A DNA stretch of 64,000 nucleotides from Aquamicrobium defluvii (GCF_004363725.1 NZ_SNZF01000011.1:28396-92395), one strand, 5' to 3'; numbered from the stretch's first letter, positions 8,047 through 18,380 are shown. Numbers and translations are program-made. The notes: generated by a model from the sequence alone, not told the origin.

Positions 8047-10038
8047 TCAGTTGCTTCTGGCGGTCTTCAGGCGCCGCCGTGCGAGGCCGAGCCAGCCATC
8101 CGCAAGGATGGGAGGCTGCTGGGTGAGAATTTCGGTGAGCTCGGCGGGCAGGGCAGGCGTCAGCGGCTCCTTCGTGGCCATGCCATCGGCGATGGTCAGG
8201 ACGCTGTGGTAGAACTCCTCGCCGGCGGCAGAGCGTGGCGGCGCGGATTCGTGCATCACGCTGATGACGGTGACGCCGGGACAATTGTCCCTGATGGTCT
8301 GATAGAAGGCGATCTTGCTTTCGGGATCGAGCGCGCCTGTCGCTTCGTCAAGGAAGAGCAGGCCCGGCTGGTGCAGCACGATGCGGGCCAGAACGAGCTT
8401 CTGTTTCTGCCCGCCGGACAGAAGCTGGTCCCAGCTCTTGCCTGCCCGTGCCTCGTCGCCCAGATGCCCGATGAATTCGCCGAGACCGGCCTTGTACAGC
8501 GCCGCCGCCACGGTGGCGTCGTTATGATTGTCCTGCGCCTCCGGCAGGCAAACCAGCTCCTTGAGCGTGACCGGCGGAAGTTTCACTTCCTGCGCCGCGT
8601 AGAAGCTGGCCACCCCTTGCGGGAATGCGATGGTTCCGCGTCCATAGGGCCACAGCCTGTTGAGCGCCTTGATCAGCGAGGTCTTGCCACAGCCGGATTC
8701 ACCCCGGAGGAAGGTCCATTCGCCGCGCCGGAAGCCGAGCCGCTCGCAGATGAGGAACGGCTCGCTGTCCCGGCCCTGATGGCTGAGGCGCAGATTCTGG
8801 ATGCTGAGGCCGAATACGGGATTTTGCGTGATGTAGCGGAAGTCGCACTCGCCGGTGCGGCGATAGAATTCGACCGGATCCTGCACGCCTTCGATGGCCT
8901 GCGCCAGATCGATGACGCGACGGCTGTTTGCGCGCAACGTCGCGATTGCGGGCATGACGTGGATGAACCATGAACATTGGCTGATCAGCGAATTCACCAG
9001 CTCGGCCCCGGTGATATAGCCTTTCAGGTCGATGCGGCCATGGATGAAAGGCAGCAGCCCCGGAGCGTAGGCAATGACGCGCGCGCCGACAAAATTGTAG
9101 ATGCGTTCGAATGAGCCATAGCCGGCGTTGACCCAGTTCAACCGGCCCCAGGTGCGATCTATTTCCGTGTAGAGGCGCTCATGCATGTTCCTTTGCACGG
9201 CCTCGCCATGAGCGGAGGCAACGTGGAAGCTGCGCCGCAGCAACGTCGAAAGCTCGCCGCGATAGCTGCCTTCCGCCTTCTGCATCCTGATCGAAAGCCG
9301 CTCAAGCATTCCGCCGAGCTTCACCGCGATCCATGTGTTCGCAGGAACATAGGCGGCAACGGCGAGAAGGGCGAAGACGACGCTGCCATATTCGCCCAGG
9401 AATTCGAAGCCGCGTATCTCGGTGGAGGTTTCAAGCAGCTTCTGGCCGACGAAGAAGATAGAACTCGCCACCGCCATGACGCCCATGGCGAGGCCGATGG
9501 CGCCACCGGTCATGCCCTTGATGGATTCCTGAACACGCTGGTCGATGTTGTCGGGGGCAGTGTCCGCGCCGTTCTGGGCATGGAAATGCGTGTGGTTCGC
9601 ATCCAGAAGCGCGTCGTTGAACCTGCCGTTCAGCCAGCCGCGCCAGCGCCGGTGGAGTGTGGCGGAAACGAAGCTCTTGGTGCCGGTAATGCCGGCATCC
9701 TTGAAGACGACCAGGGCGACAAGGAAGGCGGCATGGCCCAACAGCGTGGCCAAAGGCGCATCGCTGGTGGAGCTGTGAAAATAGGCGATGGAGTTGATCA
9801 GCTCGCCTGAGGCTTCCGCGAACCATACGCCCGCCTTGCTGGAAAGCGCGGTGAGGAATGCCACCACCAGCGTGAGGCTCCATGCCTCCTTCCATTTGTC
9901 CGAGAACCAGTAGGCGCGCATCAGGCCCCAGAAGGAGACCATCGCCGACACCGGCGTGCGCAGGGGCGGCTTGGCTATGCTGCCGTTCCCTTTCGCCTCC
10001 GGGCGCGTTGTGCCGGGCCTGAACACGTTCTCGATCAC
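8047..10038 (-). CDS. ABC transporter, fused permease and ATPase (SbmA/BacA- and YddA-like)
   Basis: A 663-residue half-transporter. The N-terminal half has about six hydrophobic segments of the ABC_membrane_2 type found in SbmA/BacA, YddA and the ABCD family. The C-terminal half is a full ATPase: Walker A GESGCGKTS from about residue 446, signature LSGGQKQKLVLARI, Walker B LLFLDEATGALD and a switch His in VISVMHE. Substrates in this group include peptides, vitamin B12 and fatty acyl compounds; the sequence does not decide. The start used is GTG with a weak upstream site, so a start some residues downstream is possible. It stands alone and points away from the DAHP synthase gene. Confidence 0.87.
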   Translation of the reverse strand: MIENVFRPGTTRPEAKGNGSIAKPPLRTPVSAMVSFWGLMRAYWFSDKWKEAWSLTLVVAFLTALSSKAGVWFAEASGELINSIAYFHSSTSDAPLATLLGHAAFLVALVVFKDAGITGTKSFVSATLHRRWRGWLNGRFNDALLDANHTHFHAQNGADTAPDNIDQRVQESIKGMTGGAIGLAMGVMAVASSIFFVGQKLLETSTEIRGFEFLGEYGSVVFALLAVAAYVPANTWIAVKLGGMLERLSIRMQKAEGSYRGELSTLLRRSFHVASAHGEAVQRNMHERLYTEIDRTWGRLNWVNAGYGSFERIYNFVGARVIAYAPGLLPFIHGRIDLKGYITGAELVNSLISQCSWFIHVMPAIATLRANSRRVIDLAQAIEGVQDPVEFYRRTGECDFRYITQNPVFGLSIQNLRLSHQGRDSEPFLICERLGFRRGEWTFLRGESGCGKTSLIKALNRLWPYGRGTIAFPQGVASFYAAQEVKLPPVTLKELVCLPEAQDNHNDATVAAALYKAGLGEFIGHLGDEARAGKSWDQLLSGGQKQKLVLARIVLHQPGLLFLDEATGALDPESKIAFYQTIRDNCPGVTVISVMHESAPPRSAAGEEFYHSVLTIADGMATKEPLTPALPAELTEILTQQPPILADGWLGLARRRLKTARSN

Positions 10039-10514
10039 ACCTCATTCGACCTGTTACAAATGGTAACACTGCTTGATCAGATTCAATGAAGATTATGGGC
10101 GTAGGCCATGCATCGACTGGCTGACGTTGCCCCCAGGCAACAGCTCGCTATGCGTGCAGGAGAGCCAAGTCAAAATAAAAAAACCAATAAAATCAGTTAT
10201 ATGTAGGATGGTGTTGAATCGCCCGAATGGTTGACGCATGGTAAACGGACGTAGCTGGCGTGTCTTGCCGGCAGGGACTTGGGAGAAGCGGATTTTCGTC
10301 CCATTGCGCCGCCCGGCGTCAAATTCCCGGCCGAATCGAATCAGGCTGGAAACCCTGCCGGCGTCATAACGAACAGCCCCCCGCTTCAGGCTGACGGACG
10401 TAAGGTAAATTGCGGACTGGCAGAGAACTGCCGCTTCATGTATGGAGCTGCGTTTCCTATACTTATATATGGGAGTGATGGGCCGTGTGCCCCCAATAAA
10501 GAGTGGTTACGACA
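10039..10514. other. 476-base intergenic region between ABC transporter and DAHP synthase
   Basis: A divergent intergenic region with no convincing full gene. It includes an A-rich stretch near 10170-10200 likely to hold promoter sequence and, at its right end, a short open frame (10438-10518) that may be a leader peptide. Nothing else recognised. Confidence 0.5.
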
Positions 10515-10518
10515 ATGA
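10438..10518 (+). promoter_or_regulatory. Possible leader ORF overlapping the DAHP synthase start
   Basis: An open frame of 26 codons starting at ATG 10438 and ending at TGA 10516-10518, so that its stop overlaps the DAHP synthase ATG as ATGA. It encodes two Tyr, one Phe and one Trp. The DAHP synthase itself lacks a strong ribosome-binding site. This is compatible with translational coupling or aromatic-amino-acid attenuation, but the ORF also lacks a clear ribosome-binding site and may be chance. Confidence 0.25.
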
Positions 10519-11888
10519 CGAAGTGGTCCCCGAATTCCTGGAGAGAAAAGCCGATCCAGCAGGTTCCGGCTTATCCGGACGTTGACGCCCTCAGGGCTGT
10601 CGAGGCCCAGCTCTCCAGCTTTCCGCCGCTCGTTTTTGCAGGTGAGGCGCGCAAGCTGAAGAAGCAGCTTGCCAGCGTGGCTGCCGGTGACGCATTTCTC
10701 CTTCAGGGCGGCGATTGCGCCGAGAGTTTCGCGGAACATGGCGCGGACAACATCCGCGACTTCTTCCGCGTTTTCCTCCAGATGTCGGTGGTGCTGACCT
10801 TTGCCGGCTCGCAGCCTGTGGTGAAGGTTGGCCGCGTCGCGGGCCAGTTCGCCAAGCCGCGCTCCGCCGACAACGAGACCAAGGGCGAGGTGACGCTGCC
10901 GAGCTATCGCGGCGACATCATCAACGGCATCGACTTCGATCCCGCCTCGCGCGTTCCCGATCCGCGTCGCCAGGTCATGGCCTATCGCCAGTCGGCGGCG
11001 ACGCTCAACCTTTTGCGCGCCTTCGCGCAGGGCGGCTATGCAAGCCTCGAGAACGTCCATCGCTGGATGCTGGGCTTCGTTTCCGACAGCCCGCAGGGCG
11101 AGAAGTATGAATCGCTGGCGCACCGCATCACCGAGACGATGGACTTCATGAAGGCCGTCGGCATCACCTCGGAAACCAACCACGCCTTGCGGGAAACCGA
11201 TTTCTACACCAGCCATGAGGCGCTGCTGCTCGGTTACGAGGAGGCGCTGACCCGTGTCGATTCAACCTCCGGCGACTGGTACGCGACGTCCGGCCACATG
11301 ATCTGGATCGGCGACCGCACACGCCAGGCCGACCATGCCCACATCGAGTACTGTCGCGGCATCCGCAATCCGCTTGGCCTCAAGTGCGGCCCGTCGCTGA
11401 CGCCGGACGGCCTGCTCGATCTCATCGACCGGCTGAATCCGGAGAATGAGCCCGGCCGCCTGACGCTGATCGCGCGTTTCGGCGCCGACAAGGTGGGCGA
11501 GCATCTGCCCAGGCTGGTGCGTGCGGTGAAGGCCGAAGGGCGTTCCGTCGTATGGTCCTGCGACCCGATGCATGGCAACACCATTACCGCTGCCGGATAC
11601 AAGACGCGTCCGTTCGATCGTATCCTCAAGGAAGTGCAGAGCTTCTTCGAGGTGCATCGCGCCGAAGGCACGCATCCGGGCGGTATCCATGTGGAGATGA
11701 CCGGCAAGAACGTCACCGAATGCACCGGCGGCGCGCGCGCCATCACGGCCGAGGAGCTTCAGGATCGCTATCACACCCACTGCGACCCGCGTCTTAACGC
11801 CGATCAGGCCATCGAACTTGCCTTCCTGGTCTCGGACCTGTTGCGCAAGAACAATCCGGTCGAGCACAGGCAGGCCGCAAACGCCTGA
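10515..11888 (+). CDS. 3-deoxy-7-phosphoheptulonate synthase, class II
   Basis: First enzyme of the shikimate pathway: condenses phosphoenolpyruvate with erythrose 4-phosphate. This is the plant-like class II (AroA-II) type, typical of rhizobia and actinobacteria, 457 residues from the ATG used. Recognisable blocks are [12 protein letters not shown], the [14 protein letters not shown] motif, [14 protein letters not shown], the MLGFVSDSP block, [14 protein letters not shown] and the metal-site WSCDPMHGN and [10 protein letters not shown] chose ATG 10515 because family members begin MTKWSPNSW; a GTG 12 bases upstream is an alternative. A strong terminator follows. Confidence 0.95.
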   Translation: MTKWSPNSWREKPIQQVPAYPDVDALRAVEAQLSSFPPLVFAGEARKLKKQLASVAAGDAFLLQGGDCAESFAEHGADNIRDFFRVFLQMSVVLTFAGSQPVVKVGRVAGQFAKPRSADNETKGEVTLPSYRGDIINGIDFDPASRVPDPRRQVMAYRQSAATLNLLRAFAQGGYASLENVHRWMLGFVSDSPQGEKYESLAHRITETMDFMKAVGITSETNHALRETDFYTSHEALLLGYEEALTRVDSTSGDWYATSGHMIWIGDRTRQADHAHIEYCRGIRNPLGLKCGPSLTPDGLLDLIDRLNPENEPGRLTLIARFGADKVGEHLPRLVRAVKAEGRSVVWSCDPMHGNTITAAGYKTRPFDRILKEVQSFFEVHRAEGTHPGGIHVEMTGKNVTECTGGARAITAEELQDRYHTHCDPRLNADQAIELAFLVSDLLRKNNPVEHRQAANA

Positions 11889-11907
11889 CAGTTGCGGCTT
11901 GAGAATT

Positions 11908-11943
11908 TAAAAAAGGCGCCTCCGTGCGGGGCGCCTTTTTATT
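11908..11943. terminator. Bidirectional Rho-independent terminator
   Basis: AAAAAGGCGCC and GGCGCCTTTTTT flank a short loop, giving a GC stem with A and T tracts on the two sides. It can therefore terminate both the DAHP synthase on the plus strand and the convergent GGDEF gene on the minus strand. Confidence 0.9.
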
Positions 11944-11982
11944 TGTCTTTTGTCACCCGGTGGCTTGCCGGCAAGCCGAGGC

Positions 11983-13116
11983 TCAATCCTTGCGGTAGAG
12001 CAGCCATTTGTTGCTGCTGTGGTTGGGAAGGGACGAATGCCTCGTGACCCTGTTGCGGCCGCCCACCTTCGAGCGATAGAGCGCGCGATCGGCCTTGATG
12101 TAAAGGTCGTCGGCGGTGTCGGCCTCGTTTGCCATGCAAATGCCCATGGAAACGGTTACCGGACCGTAGTCTGCACCCGTCGCAGGATCGACGAACCGGG
12201 TTTGTTCGACGAGCTTGCGCAGGCGCTCCGCTATTTCAACGGTGGTGTCCTCGCTGCTTCCTTCGACGATCATCGCAAACTCTTCTCCGCCCGTGCGGGC
12301 GACGAACACGTCGCGGCGCACGCTGCTCTGGAAGATATCGGCAATGGTGCGGATGATCCTGTCGCCAACCGGATGGCCGAAACGGTCGTTGATCTTCTTG
12401 AAATTGTCGATGTCGGCAAGGATCAATGCGTTGAACAATATATCCTTGCGATTGCTGTAGATGCGCGCGATTTCCTTGTCGAAGGCCCTGCGGTTCAGGA
12501 TCTGGGTCAGCGGATCGGTATCGGCGAGACGCTTGTATTCTTCCAGCTTGCATTTCACCGCTTCGAGTTCGGCCGATTTGTCGCTGAGGGCGCTTTCCAC
12601 CAGCTTGCCGCGCTCAAGGGTCGAGCTGGTCGCTGTTGCCACAGCCCCGACGATCTTGTGCAACAACTCGCGGGAAATCGAGGAGCGACTGGAGAGCCCG
12701 TCCGAAGTCTCGTTGAGGATGCGGCCATATTTCTCGACCTGCGTCCTTTCCGAGCGCAGCAGTGCGGCGACTTCTTCCAGTTCACGGGCAACCACTTCGC
12801 GCGCCTGTTCGACGACGCCCTGTCCGTGGTGCTGGGCGAAGAAACGCCGGCTGATGTCGTCGAGCTGATGCTGTGTCGGGTGGTTGCCAAGCGCGATTAC
12901 GGCCAGACCGAGAGCGGGGTTGCTGCCGGTAAGGGCTTCGTAAAAAATTTCGTAGTTACGGGGCAAGCCCGTCACGCCGAGCTTGCGCATTGTGGCCAGA
13001 ACGGTGCCAGCCGTATCCTTCTGGGGCATTTGCTGGGGCGCTGCAGCCGGCTGCATAGGTGACTCGTTCGACCCTTGTTCCGGCCCGGCCGTCAGGCCGG
13101 TGCGGATCGGGAGCAT
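11983..13116 (-). CDS. Soluble diguanylate cyclase (GGDEF domain)
   Basis: A 377-residue protein with a helical, probably coiled-coil N-terminal half (many Glu/Arg/Lys heptads around residues 95-205) and a C-terminal GGDEF domain. The active-site signature is intact as TGGEEF at about residue 275, preceded by the LTQILNRRAFD and ADIDNFKKINDRFGH motifs of active enzymes. I see no RxxD inhibitory motif at the usual place five residues before the signature. No membrane segment is present. An alternative start is the Met at residue 21 (position 13056); neither has a strong ribosome-binding site. It likely makes cyclic di-GMP in response to an unknown signal. Confidence 0.9.
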   Translation of the reverse strand: MLPIRTGLTAGPEQGSNESPMQPAAAPQQMPQKDTAGTVLATMRKLGVTGLPRNYEIFYEALTGSNPALGLAVIALGNHPTQHQLDDISRRFFAQHHGQGVVEQAREVVARELEEVAALLRSERTQVEKYGRILNETSDGLSSRSSISRELLHKIVGAVATATSSTLERGKLVESALSDKSAELEAVKCKLEEYKRLADTDPLTQILNRRAFDKEIARIYSNRKDILFNALILADIDNFKKINDRFGHPVGDRIIRTIADIFQSSVRRDVFVARTGGEEFAMIVEGSSEDTTVEIAERLRKLVEQTRFVDPATGADYGPVTVSMGICMANEADTADDLYIKADRALYRSKVGGRNRVTRHSSLPNHSSNKWLLYRKD

Positions 13117-13255
13117 CCTGATGGCTCAGGCATGTCGCGAGGTTCCATGCCCCCATATGAGCCCCGCCCGAAAACTCTTATTCGGTGTTGGCTAAAGCTT
13201 TATTAAAAAGCCGGATAGTCTGGATGCCGGGAGTCGGAACCCGCAGGAGGGAAAC

Positions 13256-13657
13256 ATGTCGGGCAGCAACAGAGGCGCATGCCTGTGCGGCAAGGTGAGC
13301 TTCATCACGAAAGGCGCGCTACGGGGCGTGGTCTATTGCCATTGCTCGCAATGCCGTCGCCAGACCGGCCATGTGCTGGCCGCCACCAATGTCGCTTTGG
13401 CCGACATTTCCATCGAGGGGGAGGAAGAGGTGGTCTGGTATGCCGCCTCGGACTTGGCAAGGCGCGGTTTCTGCGGCACCTGCGGGTCCGTGCTTTTCTG
13501 GAAGCACAATGAGCTGGATGTGATTTCGGTCACCGCCGGCACATTCGATAGCCCGTCGGGCCTGGTGGGAGATAGCCATATCTTCGTGGCCGACAAGGGG
13601 GACTACTACGAAATCTCCGATGGCCTGCCTCAGTTCGAGCGGTCCACGCCTTCATGA
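13256..13657 (+). CDS. GFA-family zinc protein (glutathione-dependent formaldehyde-activating-like)
   Basis: A 133-residue protein of the GFA/CENP-V fold. The zinc cysteines are visible: GACLCGKVSF (residues 8-17), YCHCSQCRRQTG (about 27-38) and FCGTCGSVLFW (about 71-81). These proteins bind zinc and some use glutathione adducts; substrate specificity cannot be inferred. The gene has an AGGAGG site 8 bases upstream. It sits upstream of dgkA with about 100 bases between them. Confidence 0.92.
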   Translation: MSGSNRGACLCGKVSFITKGALRGVVYCHCSQCRRQTGHVLAATNVALADISIEGEEEVVWYAASDLARRGFCGTCGSVLFWKHNELDVISVTAGTFDSPSGLVGDSHIFVADKGDYYEISDGLPQFERSTPS

Positions 13658-13756
13658 AGGTTGCCGACCGGCGCTCTCTGGTGGATAAGCGCAGCCGTTT
13701 CATCGAACGGTCACAATCGTTCCGTTCATCGCCCGCGTTCAGGAGATAATGACGAC

Positions 13757-14116
13757 ATGAAGCGGCTGATCGATGCGTTTTTCAACTCCGTGCGCGCCTT
13801 CCGGCGTCTGGCCGGCAGCGAGGCGGCTTTCCAGCAGGAACTCATCCTGCTGCTGATCGCCATTCCGGTCGGCTGGCTGGTGTCGTCGTCATGGGCCGGC
13901 TATGCGCTTCTCATCGCCGCAATCCTGTTCCTCATTCTGGTTGAAGTGCTCAATACCGGCATCGAGGCCGCCTGCGACGCGGTGAGCCGGGAGTTCAACA
14001 TCGATATCCAGCTTGCCAAGGACTGCGGCTCGCTGGCTGTGCTCATCGCCATCCTGCTGGCTTCAGGCGTGTGGCTGGTGGCGATACTGGAGCGCCTGTT
14101 CGGAACGCCGGTCTAG
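13757..14116 (+). CDS. dgkA: Diacylglycerol kinase (prokaryotic DgkA type)
   Basis: A 119-residue integral membrane enzyme that phosphorylates diacylglycerol to phosphatidic acid, recycling lipid released by osmoregulated glucan or lipid A modification. It has the amphipathic N-terminal helix, three membrane helices and the catalytic motif ILVEVLNTGIEAACD (about residues 60-74), where Glu and Asn bind the metal-nucleotide. The ATG at 13757 follows AGGAGA and gives the standard length. The TAG stop is also the first three bases of a repeat-like element. Confidence 0.94.
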   Translation: MKRLIDAFFNSVRAFRRLAGSEAAFQQELILLLIAIPVGWLVSSSWAGYALLIAAILFLILVEVLNTGIEAACDAVSREFNIDIQLAKDCGSLAVLIAILLASGVWLVAILERLFGTPV

Positions 14117-14151
14117 CATTTTGCAGGCACCTGCGGGCGTCCGGCGCTCTA
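14114..14151. repeat. Short repeat-like element at the dgkA stop
   Basis: Begins TAGCATTTTGCAG, close to the TAGAACATTTTGCAG that starts the element at 33016, and ends GCGCTCTA, a partial inverted copy of its start. It contains the small hairpin GCAGGCACCTGC. Its first three bases are the dgkA stop codon. Membership in a repeat family is inferred from two similar copies in this window. Confidence 0.5.
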
Positions 14152-14185
14152 GGCAACGGCGCGGACTCCCGCTAAACCCGCATCC

Positions 14186-15868
14186 ATGACCCGCAAGACA
14201 GCTCCCGACACTCTTCGCATCGCCATTGCCCAGCTCAACCCGACGGTGGGCGACGTCGCCGGCAATCTCGCCAGGGCGAGACAGGCCCGTGCGGACGCCG
14301 CGAGCCAGGGCGCGGACCTTGTGCTTTTCACGGAACTGTTCATTTCCGGCTATCCGCCGGAGGATCTGATCCTGAAGCCGGCCTTCCTCAGGGCCTGCGA
14401 GCGTGCGGTGGAGGACATCGCGAAGGATACCTCCGACGGCGGGCCGGGCATTGTCATCGGCGTGCCGCTGAAGCGCGAAAGCGGCACCCACAATTCCGTC
14501 ATCGTGGCCGATGGCGGCAAGATCGTTGCCGAGCGCTTCAAGGTCGATCTGCCGAACTACGGCGAGTTCGATGAAAAGCGTGTGTTTCAGCCGGGGCCGG
14601 ATATGCCGGGTCCGGTGAATTTCCGCGGCGTACGGCTTGGCATTCCGATCTGCGAGGATATCTGGGGCGAGTTCGGAGTGTGCGAGACGCTGGCCGAAAG
14701 CGGTGCGGAACTGCTGATCGTACCGAACGGATCGCCCTATTATCGCGGCAAAGTCGATATCCGCCACCAGATCGTCATCAAACAGGTCATCGAAAGCGGC
14801 TTGCCGCTGATCTATGCCAACCAGATCGGCGGCCAGGACGAACTGGTGTTCGACGGCGCTTCCTTCGCCATCGGGGCCGACAAGTCTCTCGCCTTCCAGA
14901 TGAGCCAGTTCGAGGAAACGCTCGCCGTCACCACTTGGAAGCGGACCGGCGAGGGCTGGGTTTGCGATCAGGGGCCCATGTCGCGGATTCCGGAAAAGGA
15001 AGAGGCGGATTACCGGGCATGCATGCTCGGCCTGCGCGACTATGTGAACAAGAACGGCTTCAGGAACGTTGTGCTCGGCCTTTCCGGCGGCATCGATTCC
15101 GCAATCTGCGCGGCGCTGGCGGTGGATGCGCTTGGCGAGGAGCGGGTGCGCTGCGTGATGATGCCCTATCGCTATACCTCGAAGGAATCGCTGAAGGATG
15201 CCGAGGACTGCGCCCACGCGCTCGGCTGCCGCTACGACATCGTGCCGATTGCCGAGCCGGTGGAGGGTTTCCAGCACGCGCTGACGCAGCTTTTCGAAGG
15301 CACGCAGCCGGGCATCACGGAAGAGAATCTGCAAAGCCGCGCGCGCGGCACGCTTTTGATGGCGATCTCCAACAAGTTCGGCTCCATGGTGGTGACGACC
15401 GGCAACAAGAGCGAGATGTCGGTGGGTTACGCCACGCTCTACGGCGATATGAACGGCGGCTTCAATCCCATCAAGGACCTGTACAAGATGCAGGTCTACG
15501 CCGTTTCGCGCTGGCGCAACACGCAGGTGCCGCCCGGCGCGCTGGGGCCTTCGGGCGAGGTGATCCCGGTCAACATCATCGAAAAGGTGCCGACCGCCGA
15601 GTTGCGCGAGAACCAGACGGATCAGGATTCCCTGCCTCCCTACGAGGTGCTTGACGACATTCTCGAATGCCTCGTGGAGCAGGAGATGGGCGTGGACGAC
15701 ATCGTCGCGCGCGGCCATGACCGCGAGACGGTCGCCCGCGTGGAGAACCTGCTCTACATCGCGGAGTACAAGCGCCGGCAGGCGGCTCCCGGCGTGAAGA
15801 TCACCAAGAAGAACTTCGGCCGCGACCGTCGCTACCCGATCACCAACAGGTTCCGCGACCGTGGCTGA
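14186..15868 (+). CDS. nadE: Glutamine-dependent NAD+ synthetase
   Basis: Converts nicotinic acid adenine dinucleotide to NAD+ with ATP, taking ammonia from glutamine. The 560-residue protein has two domains. The N-terminal nitrilase-like glutaminase shows its Glu-Lys-Cys triad in FTELFISGYPPEDL, KVDLPNYGEFDEKR and IPICEDIWGE (Cys156). The C-terminal synthetase begins near residue 290, with the PP-loop LSGGIDSAICAAL (Ser300) and later TGNKSEMSVGYATLYGDM. Length matches two-domain NadE. There is little ribosome-binding signal upstream. It reads toward gltX, 91 bases away. Confidence 0.96.
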   Translation: MTRKTAPDTLRIAIAQLNPTVGDVAGNLARARQARADAASQGADLVLFTELFISGYPPEDLILKPAFLRACERAVEDIAKDTSDGGPGIVIGVPLKRESGTHNSVIVADGGKIVAERFKVDLPNYGEFDEKRVFQPGPDMPGPVNFRGVRLGIPICEDIWGEFGVCETLAESGAELLIVPNGSPYYRGKVDIRHQIVIKQVIESGLPLIYANQIGGQDELVFDGASFAIGADKSLAFQMSQFEETLAVTTWKRTGEGWVCDQGPMSRIPEKEEADYRACMLGLRDYVNKNGFRNVVLGLSGGIDSAICAALAVDALGEERVRCVMMPYRYTSKESLKDAEDCAHALGCRYDIVPIAEPVEGFQHALTQLFEGTQPGITEENLQSRARGTLLMAISNKFGSMVVTTGNKSEMSVGYATLYGDMNGGFNPIKDLYKMQVYAVSRWRNTQVPPGALGPSGEVIPVNIIEKVPTAELRENQTDQDSLPPYEVLDDILECLVEQEMGVDDIVARGHDRETVARVENLLYIAEYKRRQAAPGVKITKKNFGRDRRYPITNRFRDRG

Positions 15869-15959
15869 CAGGCAGGCGCAACAAACCGCCAACCAAATGA
15901 TACCGCGCTGTCCAAATGGTTGTCTTGTCAATTTCCGCCACATCCATTAGGCCCCGGGA

Positions 15960-17333
15960 ATGACCGTTACCGTACGCTTTGCCCCATCGCCCACCGGCCG
16001 CATTCATATCGGCAACACCCGCACGGCCCTGTTCAATTGGCTGTTCGCGCAAAAGAACAATGGCCGCTTCATCCAGCGTTTCGACGACACCGATCTGGAG
16101 CGCTCGCGCAAGGAATATGCGGATTCCATCCTCTACGACCTGCACTGGCTGGGCATCTTCCCCGACAGCATCGAATATCAGTCGAAGCGCTTCGACGTGT
16201 ACGATCAGGCAGTCGAGAAACTGAAGGCGGACGGTCTGCTTTATCCCTGCTACGAAACGGCCGAGGAGCTCGACCTGCGCCGCAAGATCAGGCGCACACG
16301 CGGGCTGCCACCCGTCTACGGCCGCGAGGCGCTGGCGCTGACGCAGGACGAGGTCGCCCAATACGAGCAGGATGGCCGCAAGCCGCACTGGCGCTTCCTG
16401 CTGCCCAATTTCGTCACCGATCCAGCGGAGCCGCGCCGCACGGAAGTCCACTGGAACGATCTGGTGCGGGGCGAGGAAACCGTCGACCTCGCTTCGCTTT
16501 CCGATCCGGTTCTGGTGCGCGAGGATGGCACCTATCTCTACACGCTGCCTTCGGTGGTGGACGACATCGACATGGGCATCACCCACGTCATCCGTGGTGA
16601 CGATCACGTCACCAACACAGGCGTGCAGATCGCCCTGTTCAGGGCGCTTGGCGCGGAGCCGCCGGTCTTCGGCCACCACAATCTGCTCACCACCTCGTCG
16701 GGTGAGGGGCTTTCCAAGCGCACCGGGGCGCTTTCGGTCGAAAGCCTCAGGGAATCCGGCGTCGAGCCAATGGCGATTGCCTCGCTGGCGGTGCTGATCG
16801 GCACGTCGGAAAACGTTCAGGCCATGGCTTCGATGGCGGAACTGGCCGGGCATTTCGATCCGGGCTCGACGTCCAAATCGGCGGCCAAATTCGATCCGGA
16901 CGAGTTGTTCGTTCTCAACCGCGCGCTGCTGCATCATATGCCGTTCGAGGACGTGCGCGACCGGCTGCAACTGCTGGGCATTGCCGACGAGCGCGCCGAT
17001 GCTTTCTGGAATGCGGTGCGCGGCAATCTGGACAAGTTGGCGGATGCGCGCGACTGGTGGCGGATCGTCAATGAAGGACCGCTGGAAGCGCCGGAATTAG
17101 AGGCCGAAGACCGGGAATTCCTGCGGCAGGCGTTCGATCTGCTGCCCGAGGCGCCGTGGGACGACGGCGTCTGGAAGAAGTGGACCGCTTCTATTCGCAA
17201 GGCGACCGGGCGAAAGGGCAAGGAACTGTTCGCGCCGCTGCGGCTGGCGCTGACCGGCCGTGCCTCCGGCCCGGAGCTCGCCGAGCTGCTTCCGCTTATG
17301 GGTCCGGAAGGAACGTTGGCCCGACGACCCTGA
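15960..17333 (+). CDS. gltX: Glutamate--tRNA ligase (short paralogue type)
   Basis: Charges tRNA with glutamate. The class I signatures are [20 protein letters not shown] (residues 6-25) and LSKRTGA (about 248-254), corresponding to HIGH and KMSKS. At 457 residues it is shorter than the usual 470-500, as in one of the two GltX copies commonly found in Alphaproteobacteria lacking GlnRS, where a copy can charge tRNA-Gln for transamidation. Whether this copy prefers tRNA-Glu or tRNA-Gln cannot be read from the sequence. Its 3' end overlaps the convergent DUF2865 gene by 38 bases. Confidence 0.94.
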   Translation: MTVTVRFAPSPTGRIHIGNTRTALFNWLFAQKNNGRFIQRFDDTDLERSRKEYADSILYDLHWLGIFPDSIEYQSKRFDVYDQAVEKLKADGLLYPCYETAEELDLRRKIRRTRGLPPVYGREALALTQDEVAQYEQDGRKPHWRFLLPNFVTDPAEPRRTEVHWNDLVRGEETVDLASLSDPVLVREDGTYLYTLPSVVDDIDMGITHVIRGDDHVTNTGVQIALFRALGAEPPVFGHHNLLTTSSGEGLSKRTGALSVESLRESGVEPMAIASLAVLIGTSENVQAMASMAELAGHFDPGSTSKSAAKFDPDELFVLNRALLHHMPFEDVRDRLQLLGIADERADAFWNAVRGNLDKLADARDWWRIVNEGPLEAPELEAEDREFLRQAFDLLPEAPWDDGVWKKWTASIRKATGRKGKELFAPLRLALTGRASGPELAELLPLMGPEGTLARRP

Positions 17334-18315
17334 CCTTGCGGTGTTCCTCGGCTTCGCGTTCCGGTGAGGGCTGCTGAGCCTGAGCTTCGCCAGCCTCTTT
17401 CCGGCCTCGCGGCGCTTTCACATCGACCACGGATGAGCCGGGGCTGGCCGAAATCCGGGTGCCGGGTACTGCGGATTGACCCACGAACGATGCCCCTTGC
17501 GGAACCGCGCCGCCGCAGCTGCATCCGGGTTCGACCGGAATGTCCAGCCGCCGGAACACCAGCGCCCGGGGCAGGTCAGAATACCGTTTTCCGGTAACGG
17601 CGGAGACCATGTCGGCCGGGTCTGCGGACCTGCCTTCGCTGTAGAACATTTCCACACGCGTGCCCGGACATGCCGCCTCGCAGCGGGCCTGGTCGCGCTG
17701 GAAGTCGGCTGGCGTGCTCGACTTGGACATCGGGAAGAAGTAGCCGTCGCAGGTGCGCACGCACTGGGTGCGGTAGGGCCGGTTTCCCGGATAATACAGG
17801 GAGGAATTGCCAGTGCCGCGGATGACGACGCCGGCATTGGCCTGCGCCCCCGCTACGTCATCCGTCGAAGCGGTGGCGGGGCTTGTCGCCGTCGCTGCAT
17901 TCTTCTTCGGCCGGCATCCCTTTGTCTCCAGAGCCGCGAGAATGCGCGCACGGTCTGCCCGGCTGGCTCCCTTGCCGAGTTGCGCGCGCGTGGACTGCAA
18001 GCTCTCCAGATTGGCCTGCATGCGTTTGATGGTGGCATTCACTTCGCCGCATTGCGAACCCGGGCGGGCGAAGAAGGAAAATCCGCAACCGGCACTGCGG
18101 GCGCGCTGGCCGGCTTTGGCAATCTGATCGCGCTGACGGGCGATGGCATTGTCATATTTCTTCGTCGTGCGGCTGCCGGCGGAGGGCGAGGAGCGTACGA
18201 GTTCGGCTTCAAGCTGCCGGCATGAAGGGGCAGCCTCGGCGAACGAAAGCCAGCCCATTGCCAGCCCGAAAGCCGACAAGGCCGCTGTCGCCAGTCTGCA
18301 AACCGTACCCGCCAC
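17296..18315 (-). CDS. Exported DUF2865 family protein
   Basis: A 339-residue protein with an N-terminal signal peptide (hydrophobic [20 protein letters not shown], cleavage likely near AEAA). The conserved DUF2865 core is recognisable around [13 protein letters not shown] and [15 protein letters not shown], where paired cysteines suggest disulphides in the periplasm. A helical region with basic and Gln residues precedes it, and the C terminus is low-complexity. Function unknown; the family is largely confined to Hyphomicrobiales. The last 38 bases overlap the end of gltX on the other strand. Confidence 0.88.
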   Translation of the reverse strand: MAGTVCRLATAALSAFGLAMGWLSFAEAAPSCRQLEAELVRSSPSAGSRTTKKYDNAIARQRDQIAKAGQRARSAGCGFSFFARPGSQCGEVNATIKRMQANLESLQSTRAQLGKGASRADRARILAALETKGCRPKKNAATATSPATASTDDVAGAQANAGVVIRGTGNSSLYYPGNRPYRTQCVRTCDGYFFPMSKSSTPADFQRDQARCEAACPGTRVEMFYSEGRSADPADMVSAVTGKRYSDLPRALVFRRLDIPVEPGCSCGGAVPQGASFVGQSAVPGTRISASPGSSVVDVKAPRGRKEAGEAQAQQPSPEREAEEHRKVRVVGPTFLPDP

Positions 18316-18380
18316 TCAAACCTCGCTGCCCCTTGCAGGAGCATCAAGCTAGCAATGGCGGGTTAATTCCGGCTTGACGG

